Shown piece after piece: positions 7,469 to 16,540 of a stretch of DNA of 64,000 nucleotides (its first letter is position 1; each line of letters begins with the position of its first letter). The stretch lies in NCBI GenBank assembly GCA_045600105.1, contig JAZRXG010000020.1, forward strand, positions 1 to 64,000. The letters are read 5' to 3'. A program made the translations under genes and the position numbers. The stretch comes from UBA1206 sp045600105. Lineage in GTDB: Bacteria > Bacillota > Clostridia > Oscillospirales > CAG-382. The notes below the pieces were generated by a model. The model ran no database searches and had not been told where the DNA came from. It was given only the letters and a program-made list of their open reading frames with translations.

Positions 7469-9292
7469 TTACTTTCTGTCCCTCATCTTTTCTTTCATAC
7501 GGGTGGCGTTGTCGAGTATACGCTTGCGGATGCGGATGCTCTTGGGCGTGACCTCGATAAGCTCGTCGTCCGCGATGAACTCGAGCGCTTCCTCGAGCGA
7601 GAACTTGATGACGGGGGTGAGTCTGAGCGCTTCGTCGGCACCCGCGGAACGGATGGCGGTGAGGTGCTTCTTCTTGCAGACGTTGACCACGATGTCGTCG
7701 CCCTTGGTGGAGATGCCGACGACCTCGCCGCCGTAGACCTTTTCGGCGGGTACGACGAACATGGGTCCTCTGTCCTGAGAGTTGAATATGCCGTAGCTCG
7801 TGCATTCGCCTTCTTCATAAGCGATGAGTGAGCCGGTGAAACGCTTGGTGATCTCGCCTTTGACGGGCTGATATTCCTCGAACACGGAGGAGAAGATGCC
7901 TTCGCCCTTGGTATCGGAGAGGAATTCGGTCTTGTAGCCGAAAAGTCCGCGGGTCGGGATCATGAATTCAAGGTGCATTCTCTCGCCCTTGGGTTCCATG
8001 GCGGTGAGCTCGCCTTTGCGGTAGCCCATTTTTTCCATAACGGTGGAAACGGATTCCTTCGGCACGTCGATGACGACGCGGTCGATAGGCTCCATTTTGA
8101 CGCCGTTCTCTTCACGGAAGATGATCTTGGGCGTCGAGACCATGAATTCGTAGCCTTCGCGGCGCATATTTTCCATGAGGATGGAAAGATGCATTTCACC
8201 GCGTCCGCAGACGTTGTAGCTGTCGGCGGAATCGGTCTCGTATACTTTGAGCGACATATCCTTCATTGCTTCCTTGAAGAGGTAGTCGCGGATATGACGG
8301 GTGGTGACGAACTTGCCTTCGGTTCCGGCAAACGGTGACGTGTTGACCGAGAAGGTCATCTGCATGGTGGGCTCGCCTATCTTGACGAAGGGCAGCGGCT
8401 CGACAACGTCCTTGTCGGTGATGGTGTTGCCGATGTTGATGTCTTCAAGTCCGGAAAGGCATACGATATCGCCCACACTCGCCTTTTCGACGAGAGTTCT
8501 CGAAAGGCCGTCGATCTGATAAAGCGAGGTGATGCGTGATTTTCTGTTGACGGAGGGATCGTGGTAGTCGGACACCGCGATCTCCTGTTTGAGCTTGAAC
8601 GTACCGCGTTCAACTCTGCCGATGGCTATCTTGCCGACGTAATCGTTGTAGTCGACAGACGAGACGAGCATCTGCGCAGGTGCTTCGTCGTCGCCCTCGG
8701 GAGGCGCGATGTGTTCGAGTATGGTGTCGAACAGAGGCGCGAGGTCTTTGCCCTGCTCATCGGGAGAAAGGGACGCCGTGCCGTTTCTGCCGGAGCAGAA
8801 GATGACGGGAGAATCGAGCTGGTCGTTGGAAGCGTCGAGCTCCATAAGAAGCTCGAGGACTTCGTCGGGCACTTCGTAAACACGCGCGTCGGGACGGTCG
8901 ATCTTGTTGATGACGACGATTATGCGGTGGTTGAGCTCGATGGCTTTCTTGAGCACGAAACGGGTCTGCGGCATGGGACCTTCCGCCGCGTCAACGAGCA
9001 GAAGAACGCCGTTGACCATTTTGAGTATACGTTCGACTTCACCGCCGAAGTCCGCGTGACCCGGGGTGTCGACGATGTTGACCTTTACCCCCTTATAGGT
9101 GGTAGAGGTGTTCTTTGCGAGTATTGTGATGCCGCGTTCACGCTCGAGATCGTTTGAGTCCATGACGCGTTCCTCGACCTGTTCGTTTTCTCTGAACAGA
9201 CCGCCGAATTTGAGCATTTCGTCGACGAGGGTGGTTTTGCCGTGGTCGACGTGCGCGATAATTGCGATATTTCTTAAATCATTTCTAATCAT
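7469..9292 (-). CDS. typA: Translational GTPase TypA/BipA
   Basis: TypA is a ribosome-associated GTPase related to EF-G, linked to stress adaptation and ribosome assembly. The 607-residue product shows the G1 loop (AHVDHGKTT), the switch I segment ERGITI, G3 (DTPGHADFGGEVER) and G4 (NKIDRPDAR). Domain 2, the EF-G-like domains and the TypA C-terminal domain follow. I chose the ATG at 9292 because GAGGAG precedes it by about 10 bases; the alternative GTG at 9310 overlaps that site. Length and motifs are normal. Confidence 0.97.
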   Translation of the reverse strand: MIRNDLRNIAIIAHVDHGKTTLVDEMLKFGGLFRENEQVEERVMDSNDLERERGITILAKNTSTTYKGVKVNIVDTPGHADFGGEVERILKMVNGVLLLVDAAEGPMPQTRFVLKKAIELNHRIIVVINKIDRPDARVYEVPDEVLELLMELDASNDQLDSPVIFCSGRNGTASLSPDEQGKDLAPLFDTILEHIAPPEGDDEAPAQMLVSSVDYNDYVGKIAIGRVERGTFKLKQEIAVSDYHDPSVNRKSRITSLYQIDGLSRTLVEKASVGDIVCLSGLEDINIGNTITDKDVVEPLPFVKIGEPTMQMTFSVNTSPFAGTEGKFVTTRHIRDYLFKEAMKDMSLKVYETDSADSYNVCGRGEMHLSILMENMRREGYEFMVSTPKIIFREENGVKMEPIDRVVIDVPKESVSTVMEKMGYRKGELTAMEPKGERMHLEFMIPTRGLFGYKTEFLSDTKGEGIFSSVFEEYQPVKGEITKRFTGSLIAYEEGECTSYGIFNSQDRGPMFVVPAEKVYGGEVVGISTKGDDIVVNVCKKKHLTAIRSAGADEALRLTPVIKFSLEEALEFIADDELIEVTPKSIRIRKRILDNATRMKEKMRDRK

Positions 9293-9319
9293 AAATTCAT
9301 TACTCCTCACGAATTTTTG

Positions 9320-9348
9320 ATTGTATCACAAATTCTTACTGTTTTCAA
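9320..9348 (-). promoter_or_regulatory. SigA-type promoter for typA
   Basis: On the minus strand, TTGAAA (9343-9348) and TACAAT (9320-9325) have a 17-base spacer and lie 28 bases before the start codon. Confidence 0.75.
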
Positions 9349-9469
9349 CACTTTTTGCTCGTTTTTTTGAGTTTTTCATATTTTTTTAACTTTTTTGCGT
9401 TTCAAAACCCGTTTTTTATGCACAATGACGTGTCACGCGTCATAGAATCGTCATAGGGAGTGATAACTG

Positions 9470-11260
9470 ATGGCAGAAAACAAATACTACGGCAGTTTCT
9501 TTCTGGAGCTGCGTTCAGACGGCGGCGGACTTCCCGTCACGGGCGCTCTCGTGCAGATATCTCACGGCGGAGTGACGGTGTCGTCGCTTTATACAGATCC
9601 GGGAGGAAGCGCGTCCGTGTCGCTTCCGTGCCCCGACCGTGTGATGTCGCAGACGCCCGGCTGCGTCTCGTCGGCGTATTATACTTACGACGTCCGGGTA
9701 TCCGGAAACGGATACGTCCCCGTGATCTTCAGAGGCGTTCAGGTGTTCCCCGGCGTGACTACGCGGCAGAAATACGATATGACGCGTTCCGACGACGGCA
9801 GAAGACGAAGGATCGAGGTGGTCGAAACGCCTCCGCATTGTCTTACCGAAAAGAACGCGCCCGTCTTCAGGCAGAACGACGTTCCCGTGCAGGCGGCTTA
9901 CGCCGTGCCGCGCAGGGTGCTCATCCCCGAAACGATAACGGTGCATCTCGGTGCCCCCAACGAAAACGCGCGGAACGTGACCGTGCCGTACGTCGATTAC
10001 CTCAAAAGCGTCGCGTCGAGCGAAATATACCCGACGTGGCCCGTAGCGTCGCTGAAAGCAAACATCTACGCGCAGTCGTCGCTCGCGCTCAACCGCATCT
10101 ATACCGAATGGTACCGCTCGCAAGGGTACGATTTTGACATAACGTCGTCGCCCGCCTACGATCAGTATTACGTTCATCAGCGTTCTACCTTCGACTCGGT
10201 GTCGGCGATAGTTGACGAGCAGTTCACGAATTACGTGGCGCGCGCAAACAACATCGAGCCCGTCTTTACACGCTACTGCGACGGCTATATGTCGCAGTGT
10301 ATCGGAATGTCGCAATGGGGCACGGTCGATCTTGCCAATAAATACTACACACCGCTCGACATACTCCGCTATTATTACGGCGAAAACGTATACATCGGAA
10401 GCGCCGACGTGGTCGAGCTCATCCCCGATTCATACCCCGGCGAGCTTTCGTCGGGCAGCAGCGGGAACGACGTGGCTCTCGTTCAGGACAGACTCAATAG
10501 GATCGCGATAAATTACCCTTCTCTGCCGTTCGTCGAGTTCGCGGACGGCACGTATACACCGTCGACGAAACGCTCGGTGTCGGAATTTCAGCGCATTTTC
10601 GGGCTGCCGGTAACGGGAACGGTAGATAAAAAAACATGGTACCGCATACTTTATATCTACACCGCCGTCAAAAAGCTCGCAGAGCTTGACAGCGAAGGAG
10701 AACGCATATTCAACGAAGGCTTCCCCGGCATCGATCTTTCGATAGGCACGCGCGACCTCGGCGTGATACGGATGGAGTTTTATCTGCAGCGCATCAGCGA
10801 AGCCCTCGGCAACGACGTGATACCGCGCCCGAGGATAAACGGCGTTTACGACATCGACACGCGTGACGCGGTCAGCGCGTTCCAGCGCTATTACGGGCTT
10901 TCGCCGACGGGAGTCGTGAACGAAGCCACGTGGAACGCGATCGTGAGGGTGTACTACGACCTTCCGGGACAGACGCTGCAGTATATACGTCCGTACCCCG
11001 GGACGCCCGTGAAATACGGCGACCGCGGAAACAACGTGTCGTATGTCCAGACGGCGCTCAATTTCGTTTCACGCGAAGCCGCAGAAATACCGCCCGTGGA
11101 AGCGGACGGCATCTTCGGAAATATGACGCGGAACGCCGTGAAGACGTTCCAGAAATTTTACGGTCTCGCGGAAGACGGCATAGTCGGTCCGCTGACATGG
11201 AACAAGCTGAACGAGATCTATTCCAGAGTAAAAGCCTCGTCGGACAGCGACGTCGGTTAA
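9470..11260 (+). CDS. SpoIID-domain protein with three peptidoglycan-binding repeats
   Basis: The 596-residue protein combines three parts. Residues 1-115 look like a carboxypeptidase-regulatory (Ig-like) fold. Residues about 155-320 form a SpoIID/LytB domain (VPYVDYLKSVASSEIYPTWP and later GMSQWGTVDLANKYYTPL) that keeps the Glu expected for lytic transglycosylase activity. Residues about 325-590 contain three PG_binding_1 domains, each with an ISEFQRIFGLPVTG-like core. It probably binds and cuts peptidoglycan, perhaps in the spore envelope. There is no signal peptide, which would suit an enzyme acting in the mother cell or one exported by another route. AGGGAGTG precedes the ATG. Confidence 0.85.
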   Translation: MAENKYYGSFFLELRSDGGGLPVTGALVQISHGGVTVSSLYTDPGGSASVSLPCPDRVMSQTPGCVSSAYYTYDVRVSGNGYVPVIFRGVQVFPGVTTRQKYDMTRSDDGRRRRIEVVETPPHCLTEKNAPVFRQNDVPVQAAYAVPRRVLIPETITVHLGAPNENARNVTVPYVDYLKSVASSEIYPTWPVASLKANIYAQSSLALNRIYTEWYRSQGYDFDITSSPAYDQYYVHQRSTFDSVSAIVDEQFTNYVARANNIEPVFTRYCDGYMSQCIGMSQWGTVDLANKYYTPLDILRYYYGENVYIGSADVVELIPDSYPGELSSGSSGNDVALVQDRLNRIAINYPSLPFVEFADGTYTPSTKRSVSEFQRIFGLPVTGTVDKKTWYRILYIYTAVKKLAELDSEGERIFNEGFPGIDLSIGTRDLGVIRMEFYLQRISEALGNDVIPRPRINGVYDIDTRDAVSAFQRYYGLSPTGVVNEATWNAIVRVYYDLPGQTLQYIRPYPGTPVKYGDRGNNVSYVQTALNFVSREAAEIPPVEADGIFGNMTRNAVKTFQKFYGLAEDGIVGPLTWNKLNEIYSRVKASSDSDVG

Positions 11261-11763
11261 GCGTCGTCTCCCTTGGACTTTTCTATTTCTTCAAGCATTA
11301 TCACGACGAACGGCTCGTTGGGCTCAAACTCGACGGACACGGTCTTGCCGTTGAATTCGCAGACGTAGACGTACGACGACTTGCATCTGATGTTCTGATT
11401 GAAATTATATCTGACGTTTATGAACGGAATGGCTTTTGCCGCCTTTTTTTCCTCAAATTCACTTTTGGGGATGAGGGTGACGGCGGTGGAAAGGTCGAGC
11501 GAACAGACGAGCGTGACCTTCTGCCCCACCTTTTTATAGACGTTGAAATCACCGTTCCCGACCTCGTATTCCATTTCGGACATCGAATAACGGTATACGA
11601 CGGCGATGGCGGCGGTGCCGAGCCCGATGAGCAGCAGTTCGAACGCCCATTTATACGCCTTGACCGTGTTGGCGACTATGACCACGGCAAGGAGCAGCAG
11701 GATACACACTGCGAAAATTATCTTGACCTGCGTCGGGTTGCGTTCGGGTTTGCATCTTGTCAT
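11257..11763 (-). CDS. Unknown membrane-anchored protein
   Basis: This 168-residue protein has two hydrophobic segments near the N-terminus (about 13-33 and 38-57). A soluble beta-rich domain of about 100 residues follows, with no motif I recognise. The topology resembles PH-like membrane proteins, but that is only a guess. GGAGGT precedes the ATG. Its end overlaps the end of the SpoIID-like gene by four bases, a convergent arrangement without room for a separate terminator. Confidence 0.7.
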   Translation of the reverse strand: MTRCKPERNPTQVKIIFAVCILLLLAVVIVANTVKAYKWAFELLLIGLGTAAIAVVYRYSMSEMEYEVGNGDFNVYKKVGQKVTLVCSLDLSTAVTLIPKSEFEEKKAAKAIPFINVRYNFNQNIRCKSSYVYVCEFNGKTVSVEFEPNEPFVVIMLEEIEKSKGDDA

Positions 11764-11816
11764 TTGTTTTACCTCCGGTAAAAAACGGAAAAATCATTCT
11801 GAAAGGGGTTTTGTGT

Positions 11817-12068
11817 ATGCCTTTGAACGACGACGACCTCAGAAAGGTGCTGTCGCTCGGCGACGAAGAAATGCGTTCACTCGTTATGCAGATAGCGAAA
11901 GCGGCGGGAGGGAGCGAGCTGAAAGCAAGGATGATCGCGTCGGATATACCGTCGCTCAAGAAAAAGCTCGCGTCTCTCACGCCCGACGAAGCCGAAAAGC
12001 TGCTCCGCAAAGCGGGGAACGGAAAAAGTGAAGAAATATACCGCGTCATAAGGAGAAACGAAAAATAA
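11817..12068 (+). CDS. Small helical protein of unknown function
   Basis: The 83-residue product is predicted to be almost wholly helical and highly charged (LNDDDLRKVLSLGDEEMRS at its start). I chose the ATG at 11817, preceded by GAAAGGGG, over an upstream start that would overlap the divergent gene at 11763. It overlaps the next gene by one base (TAATG), so the two are translationally coupled. It is not recognised. Confidence 0.65.
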   Translation: MPLNDDDLRKVLSLGDEEMRSLVMQIAKAAGGSELKARMIASDIPSLKKKLASLTPDEAEKLLRKAGNGKSEEIYRVIRRNEK

Positions 12069-12352
12069 TGGACGGCGGATTCGGTGAAAAGCTGAACACG
12101 ATCCTTTCCGATACGGAAACGATGGAAAAGATATCGCGCATCGCGTCGGGACTTTCTTCGGACGCCGCGGAGCCGGAAAAGTCCATGCCTGACGGCGGAA
12201 AACCGCCGGAAGTCTTCCCGCGGCTTTCGGGAAAGGCGGCGTTCATCTCGGCGCTGCGCCCGATGCTTCGGGAAGAAAAGAGAAAAAAGCTCGATTCCCT
12301 GCAGACCGCGCTAACGGTCGCGGAAATGTTCGGAAAAAGCAGAAAACGCTGA
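12068..12352 (+). CDS. Small protein of unknown function
   Basis: This 94-residue protein has two helical ends (FGEKLNTILSDTETMEKISR; KKLDSLQTALTVAEMFGKS) joined by a Pro/Gly-rich middle. It is coupled to the gene before it through TAATG, and the next gene begins 14 bases later. Small proteins of this layout occur in Clostridia, and I know of no function. Confidence 0.65.
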   Translation: MDGGFGEKLNTILSDTETMEKISRIASGLSSDAAEPEKSMPDGGKPPEVFPRLSGKAAFISALRPMLREEKRKKLDSLQTALTVAEMFGKSRKR

Positions 12353-12366
12353 ACGGGGTTGACATA

Positions 12367-12684
12367 ATGTATACAAAAGGAACCGACGGGAACGACGAAC
12401 GCGAAAACGAAGCCGAGCGCGGACCGTTCCCCGGAGGCCCGTCGATACGCTCCGACGGGCAGCTTTACAACTATCAGAATTATCAGAACTACCGCGAAGA
12501 CGGCAAACGTGAAGTTGAAGCACTGCCCGAAAAAAGCGGCATCGCGGATAAACTCAGGCGCGTGATCGGCGGCTTTGAGACAGACGACCTGCTGCTCATC
12601 GCCATCGGCATACTTCTGCTGCTCGACGGCGACGGCGACAACGACGTGCTGCTCGTGTTCATCCTCGCGTTACTGTTTCTTTGA
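12367..12684 (+). CDS. Small protein with hydrophobic C-terminus
   Basis: The 105-residue protein has a polar, Asn/Tyr-rich, probably disordered first half and a hydrophobic end (about 75-105) split by the acidic stretch DGDGDNDVL. Similar short hydrophobic tails are common in clostridial hypothetical proteins. It is the third of three small genes likely transcribed together. Its 3' end overlaps the convergent regulator gene at 12670 by 15 bases. Confidence 0.65.
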   Translation: MYTKGTDGNDERENEAERGPFPGGPSIRSDGQLYNYQNYQNYREDGKREVEALPEKSGIADKLRRVIGGFETDDLLLIAIGILLLLDGDGDNDVLLVFILALLFL

Positions 12685-13041
12685 TCTCTGCGAAAGGAAG
12701 AGGACGAACTCGTTGACGGTGTTCTTTTCCTTCTGCGGGAGCGAACGGTAAAGCTCGTAGGCGTCGTCTGTCCTTTCTCCCTCGCGGATGACGGGTGGAC
12801 GGTCGTTGATTATCATGCCGGCGGCAAACATATAGTCCTCGAGGTCGACCTCGTTGAACGAATGGTCGGCGATCTTGCGTATGAGCTTGGGGCGCGGCGG
12901 GTTATCCTGCTCGCCCTGAGCGAGCTTGCGCATCTGGACGTAGCTTATATCGCAGTCGAACGCGAACTGACGCCACGAGCGGGGACCTTTCGCTCTCTCA
13001 AGCAGAAGAGCGAATATTTTTTTGGAAAATCTGTTATCCAT
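12670..13041 (-). CDS. Helix-turn-helix regulator-like protein
   Basis: This 123-residue protein has a divergent XRE-like DNA-binding region at about residues 18-60 (WRQFAFDCDISYVQMRKLAQ). A C-terminal helix (LPQKEKNTVNEFVLFLSQ) resembles the dimerising tails of small clostridial regulators. It is preceded by GGAGAGAAT. The lipoprotein gene upstream ends 12 bases before it, so it may be the last gene of the coaW operon. Confidence 0.65.
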   Translation of the reverse strand: MDNRFSKKIFALLLERAKGPRSWRQFAFDCDISYVQMRKLAQGEQDNPPRPKLIRKIADHSFNEVDLEDYMFAAGMIINDRPPVIREGERTDDAYELYRSLPQKEKNTVNEFVLFLSQRSKKQ

Positions 13042-13053
13042 ATTCTCTCCGAT

Positions 13054-13584
13054 TTATTTGTATAATTTGTCTTTGACTATCTTTTCGAAAGCAGCGTTGT
13101 CCTTGGTGGCGGCGTACCATACCCATTTGCCGTCGGTCTCGCAGACGTAGGAATCGATAAGCGAGGTATCGACGGACGGATAGTTCACCGCGTTGCGTTT
13201 GAGACGGGTCATGCGGGCGTCTATGTAATCCTTCATTGCGGACGCTTCCTCGGAGGAGGTCATGCGGAAAAGACCGAATTCCTCGTGATAAAGCTCGTCG
13301 GAGAAATACACGCAGTATTCGTCCATCGCGGACAAGTCGGGATAGTCCATAAGCTCGCCGAATTTGCCGCTCAGTATGTCGTCGTCAAGTCCCGCTGAAT
13401 TTTTCATCGTCGCGTCGCTCGCGTATATCTCGGCGTCATCGGGGATCCCGAGCTTGGCGACGGTATCGGTAACGACAGACGAAGCGTACGCGATATTGCC
13501 GCTGTCGTCTATCTTTCCCGACGAGCAGGCAAAAAAGCAGGCGGAGAGTGCGAGGATGAGAACGAGAGAGATGAATTTTTTCAT
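13054..13584 (-). CDS. DUF4358-type lipoprotein
   Basis: The 176-residue product starts with a lipoprotein signal (MKKFISLVLILALSACFFAC, lipid Cys at about residue 20). The following domain matches the pattern of DUF4358 lipoproteins of Clostridia, with the YCVYFSDELYHEEFGLFRM region as its core. It should be anchored to the outer face of the membrane, and its role is unknown. It overlaps coaW by four bases and has AAGGAGG before its ATG, so it is co-expressed with the kinase. Confidence 0.82.
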   Translation of the reverse strand: MKKFISLVLILALSACFFACSSGKIDDSGNIAYASSVVTDTVAKLGIPDDAEIYASDATMKNSAGLDDDILSGKFGELMDYPDLSAMDEYCVYFSDELYHEEFGLFRMTSSEEASAMKDYIDARMTRLKRNAVNYPSVDTSLIDSYVCETDGKWVWYAATKDNAAFEKIVKDKLYK

Positions 13585-14426
13585 TTGTTTTCCTCCTTGT
13601 TTTCACTGTCGAAATGCATGAGCGCCGCACCTATGACGGTGGCGTAGGACGAATTTTCGGGGATAAGGAAGTCCATGCCGAACATGGCTCCCATGCTTTT
13701 GTAAAGGCGCGGAGCCTGAAGCAGCGACGAGAGATTGCCGGTAAGCACGATGCTCGTGAGTTTTTTCGCTCTCGCGGAAAACACCGCCATCATACCTATT
13801 GTCTCAAAAACGAGGTTGATTATACCGAGAGCGAAGTCACTGTTGGTCGCCATATCCGAAATTTTGCCGAAGTTTGACGCCGTTGCCCTGCTCGAAAGGG
13901 TCGGTATGATGTTTTTGGACGTGATGTCGTCGATCTTGAGGTCGACGTTGTCGAGGTCGCCTTCCTCGGCGAGCTCGGATATCTGAGTCACGTCCTCCAT
14001 GCGGAGCATACGCTTGGAAAGCCCGAGCAGCGTGCCTCCGCCGACGCCGGTGCCGCCGAGATAGTCGGCTTTTTTGCCGCAGGCGTGGACGAGCGCCGTG
14101 CCCGTACCCATGCTGACGACGATGGCTTCGTTTATGCCCGAAAGGTAAAGTCCGCCCCTGCCGATGCAGGCGAACTCGTCGACGTGGGTAGTGGGTATGC
14201 CGTAAATATCCTTGTCTATATAAGTCGAACCGACTCCGGTTATCATAACGCGCGCTATCGACGATATGGCGATCCCGCGTTCACTCGTGAATTTGCCGAA
14301 CGCTCCGAATATGGAAGCGACGGGATCGGTCGCCTTCACGCAGAGCGGTTCGAGAAGCTTATGTCCGTCGAAGCCGACGATCTTGGTCGTGCTTCCGCCG
14401 ACGTCTATGCCGACGATTATTGCCAT
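13581..14426 (-). CDS. coaW: Type II pantothenate kinase
   Basis: CoaW phosphorylates pantothenate, the first step of coenzyme A synthesis. The 281-residue protein has the ASKHA-fold phosphate loop IVGIDVGGSTTKIVGFDG at the start, a second ATP-binding loop (VSMGTGTALVH), and the glycine-rich GGTGVGGGTLLGLSK typical of the type II enzymes of Gram-positives and eukaryotes. AAGGAGG precedes the ATG. It is the first gene of an operon with the DUF4358 lipoprotein and possibly the 12670 regulator. Confidence 0.93.
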   Translation of the reverse strand: MAIIVGIDVGGSTTKIVGFDGHKLLEPLCVKATDPVASIFGAFGKFTSERGIAISSIARVMITGVGSTYIDKDIYGIPTTHVDEFACIGRGGLYLSGINEAIVVSMGTGTALVHACGKKADYLGGTGVGGGTLLGLSKRMLRMEDVTQISELAEEGDLDNVDLKIDDITSKNIIPTLSSRATASNFGKISDMATNSDFALGIINLVFETIGMMAVFSARAKKLTSIVLTGNLSSLLQAPRLYKSMGAMFGMDFLIPENSSYATVIGAALMHFDSENKEENK

Positions 14427-14468
14427 TTTTCATTCCTCCTTGCGGAAAACGGATTTCCATATATCGTG

Positions 14469-14497
14469 ATTTTATAACTTTTTCCCTTGTTTGTCAA
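14469..14497 (-). promoter_or_regulatory. SigA-type promoter for coaW
   Basis: On the minus strand, TTGACA (14492-14497) and TAAAAT (14469-14474) have a 17-base spacer. Confidence 0.75.
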
Positions 14498-14638
14498 GTC
14501 GTTTTTGATTCTATGTATAATTATCCGTCACACATACGCGTTCTTTGTATTTTATCACGCACCTCATGACGCGTTTTTGCGTGCCGAAAGTCGGGACAAG
14601 CCCATATAAATATATGATAAAAAGTATGCGTGTTTTTG

Positions 14639-14667
14639 TTGACATTCGTTTGTCTTTGGTGTAATAT
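14639..14667 (+). promoter_or_regulatory. SigA-type promoter for the ROK kinase operon
   Basis: TTGACA (14639-14644) and TAATAT (14662-14667) have a 17-base spacer and are followed by GAAAGGAGGA before the ATG at 14691. The rest of the 14427-14690 gap shows only this and the divergent coaW promoter. Confidence 0.8.
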
Positions 14668-14690
14668 GGAGAAAGGAGGAATATACAGCT

Positions 14691-15623
14691 ATGAAAAATT
14701 ATCTCGGAATCGACATCGGCGGGACCGGCATTAAAGTCGGAATCGTCAACGAAAACAACGAACTTATCTTCAAGGACTCGTTCCCGACACGCAAGGCTCT
14801 CGGCAGCGAGACCGTGATGAACGATATAATCGAACACGTGCGTCCCATGATCGAGGAATATTCTCCGGTCTGCATCGGCGTCGGCTGCCCCGGCGACAAG
14901 GACGACGACAACGTCAGCATTCTTTCGGCAGGCAACATCCCGTTCAAGAACTTCCCCATCGTTCAGATCCTCAAGGACGCTTTCGGACTTGAGGTCTATC
15001 TCGAAAACGACGGCAACTGCGCCCTCATCGGCGAATGGCTCGTCGGCAGCGGAAAAGGACTCCACGACATGGTCATGGTGACTATCGGCACCGGCATCGG
15101 CGGCGGCTGCATCGTCGGCGACAGAGTGCTCCGCGGTCTGCACAACGACGCCGGTGAAGTCGGACATTTCGTCATCGACCCGAGCGGCGAAAGATGCCCC
15201 TGCGGTCAGAACGGCTGCTTTGAAAAATTCGCGTCCGCCACGGCTCTCATAAACCAGACCGGAATTGCAGTCGAAGAGAATCCGGACTCGCTTCTCGCGT
15301 CGGTCGCTTCGGCGAACGGACTTGACGGCAGAACGGCTTTCGACGCCTTCAGACAGGGCTGCCCCGTTGCGAAAAAAGTGCTTGAAAACTACGGCAAGCG
15401 TCTTGCCGACGGCATAAACGGACTTATGTTCATCTTCGCGCCCGAGCTTCTCACCCTTGCAGGCGGAGTCACCCGCGAAGGCAGCACGCTTCTCGATTTC
15501 GTCAAGCCGAACCTCATTTTTGCCGACAGAGTCGGCGTCTCGTTCCTCCAGAGCGACGCGGGCGTCATCGGCGCCGCGCTCCTCTATAATTTCGCCGACT
15601 ATTACCTCTCGCTCCGCAAATGA
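14691..15623 (+). CDS. ROK family sugar kinase (glucokinase-like)
   Basis: This 310-residue protein belongs to the ROK family and probably phosphorylates glucose or a related hexose in the cytoplasm. It shows the ATP loop GIDIGGTGIKVGIV at the start, ENDGNCALIGEW and TIGTGIGGGC in the centre, GEVGHFVI, and the zinc motif CPCGQNGCFE. It has no N-terminal DNA-binding domain, so it is an enzyme rather than a ROK repressor. It leads a six-gene operon that includes a GH31 glycosidase, which could supply its substrate. The exact sugar cannot be read from the sequence. Confidence 0.92.
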   Translation: MKNYLGIDIGGTGIKVGIVNENNELIFKDSFPTRKALGSETVMNDIIEHVRPMIEEYSPVCIGVGCPGDKDDDNVSILSAGNIPFKNFPIVQILKDAFGLEVYLENDGNCALIGEWLVGSGKGLHDMVMVTIGTGIGGGCIVGDRVLRGLHNDAGEVGHFVIDPSGERCPCGQNGCFEKFASATALINQTGIAVEENPDSLLASVASANGLDGRTAFDAFRQGCPVAKKVLENYGKRLADGINGLMFIFAPELLTLAGGVTREGSTLLDFVKPNLIFADRVGVSFLQSDAGVIGAALLYNFADYYLSLRK

Positions 15624-16540
15624 ACGCAAAAAAACCGCGTCCGTCGTCCCTTTCGGGGGATGAGATCGTGGAATGCAATCAGCGTATAATGACGCTGATG
15701 AGCACGTTCCTCAACCTGTCGCCCGACCTCGTCGACCCCGACACGGTAAAAACGCTGTGCGATGAATATTCGCTTTCCCCCGACAGAGCGTACGCCGAGT
15801 GCCTCGCGGTGCTTTGCGGCGTTGACGCGTCGGGAAAGGATAAGGCGTTTTTCAACGATTATTTTCTGCCGATGATAAGCTGCCTCGACGTGAAGGACTT
15901 TACGTCTGACGAGTATTACCGCACCGTCCGCGTTCCGCATACCGTAACGGGGAGCTGGGAGCTGAAGACGATGACGCTTGCCCCATACGAAGCGTTCGTC
16001 TGCGGCGATCCCATCGTGACGCCCGACCTGCGGCTGATACCGCGCATCGCCTTTTTCACCGAAAAATTCGACTACCCCGCTCTCCTCGAAAACGGACGCG
16101 AGTGGATGACGCTGCTCCCCAACGAAACGGTCACCACCATGCCCGCCGTGAAAAGAGCGCACGGAAGAGTGCTGACCTACGGGCTGGGGCTCGGATATTT
16201 CGCCTTTATGGCGTCAAACAAGGACGACGTCGAATCGGTCACCGTCGTTGAGCTTTCGCGCGACGCGATAGACGTTTTCACAAAATACATACTCCCGTTC
16301 TTTCCGCACGCCGACAAGATACATATCGTCAACCGCGACGCGTTCGACTACGCCGAAGCCGAAATGAAGGGGTTCGACAGCGTTTTTACGGATATATGGC
16401 ACGACGCGGGCGACGGAAAGGAACTTTACCTGAAAATGAAACGGTACGAGGACAGATGTCCCGGTGCCGTGTTCGACTACTGGATAGAAGATACCATCAA
16501 ATGTTATATGGATAAAAGACTATGGACAACACAAGCGTAG
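15620..16540 (+). CDS. Methyltransferase-like (spermidine synthase-type fold) protein
   Basis: The 306-residue protein has an N-terminal helical region. A Rossmann-type nucleotide-binding core follows at about residues 185-290: YGLGLGYFAFMAS matches motif I, TVVELSRDAIDVF carries the acidic ribose-binding residue, and DSVFTDIWHD follows. This pattern is shared by spermidine synthase-like and SAM-dependent methyltransferases. The substrate is unknown. It overlaps the kinase before it by four bases (ATGA) and the trmO start by 19 bases, so all three are coupled. Confidence 0.7.
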   Translation: MNAKKPRPSSLSGDEIVECNQRIMTLMSTFLNLSPDLVDPDTVKTLCDEYSLSPDRAYAECLAVLCGVDASGKDKAFFNDYFLPMISCLDVKDFTSDEYYRTVRVPHTVTGSWELKTMTLAPYEAFVCGDPIVTPDLRLIPRIAFFTEKFDYPALLENGREWMTLLPNETVTTMPAVKRAHGRVLTYGLGLGYFAFMASNKDDVESVTVVELSRDAIDVFTKYILPFFPHADKIHIVNRDAFDYAEAEMKGFDSVFTDIWHDAGDGKELYLKMKRYEDRCPGAVFDYWIEDTIKCYMDKRLWTTQA

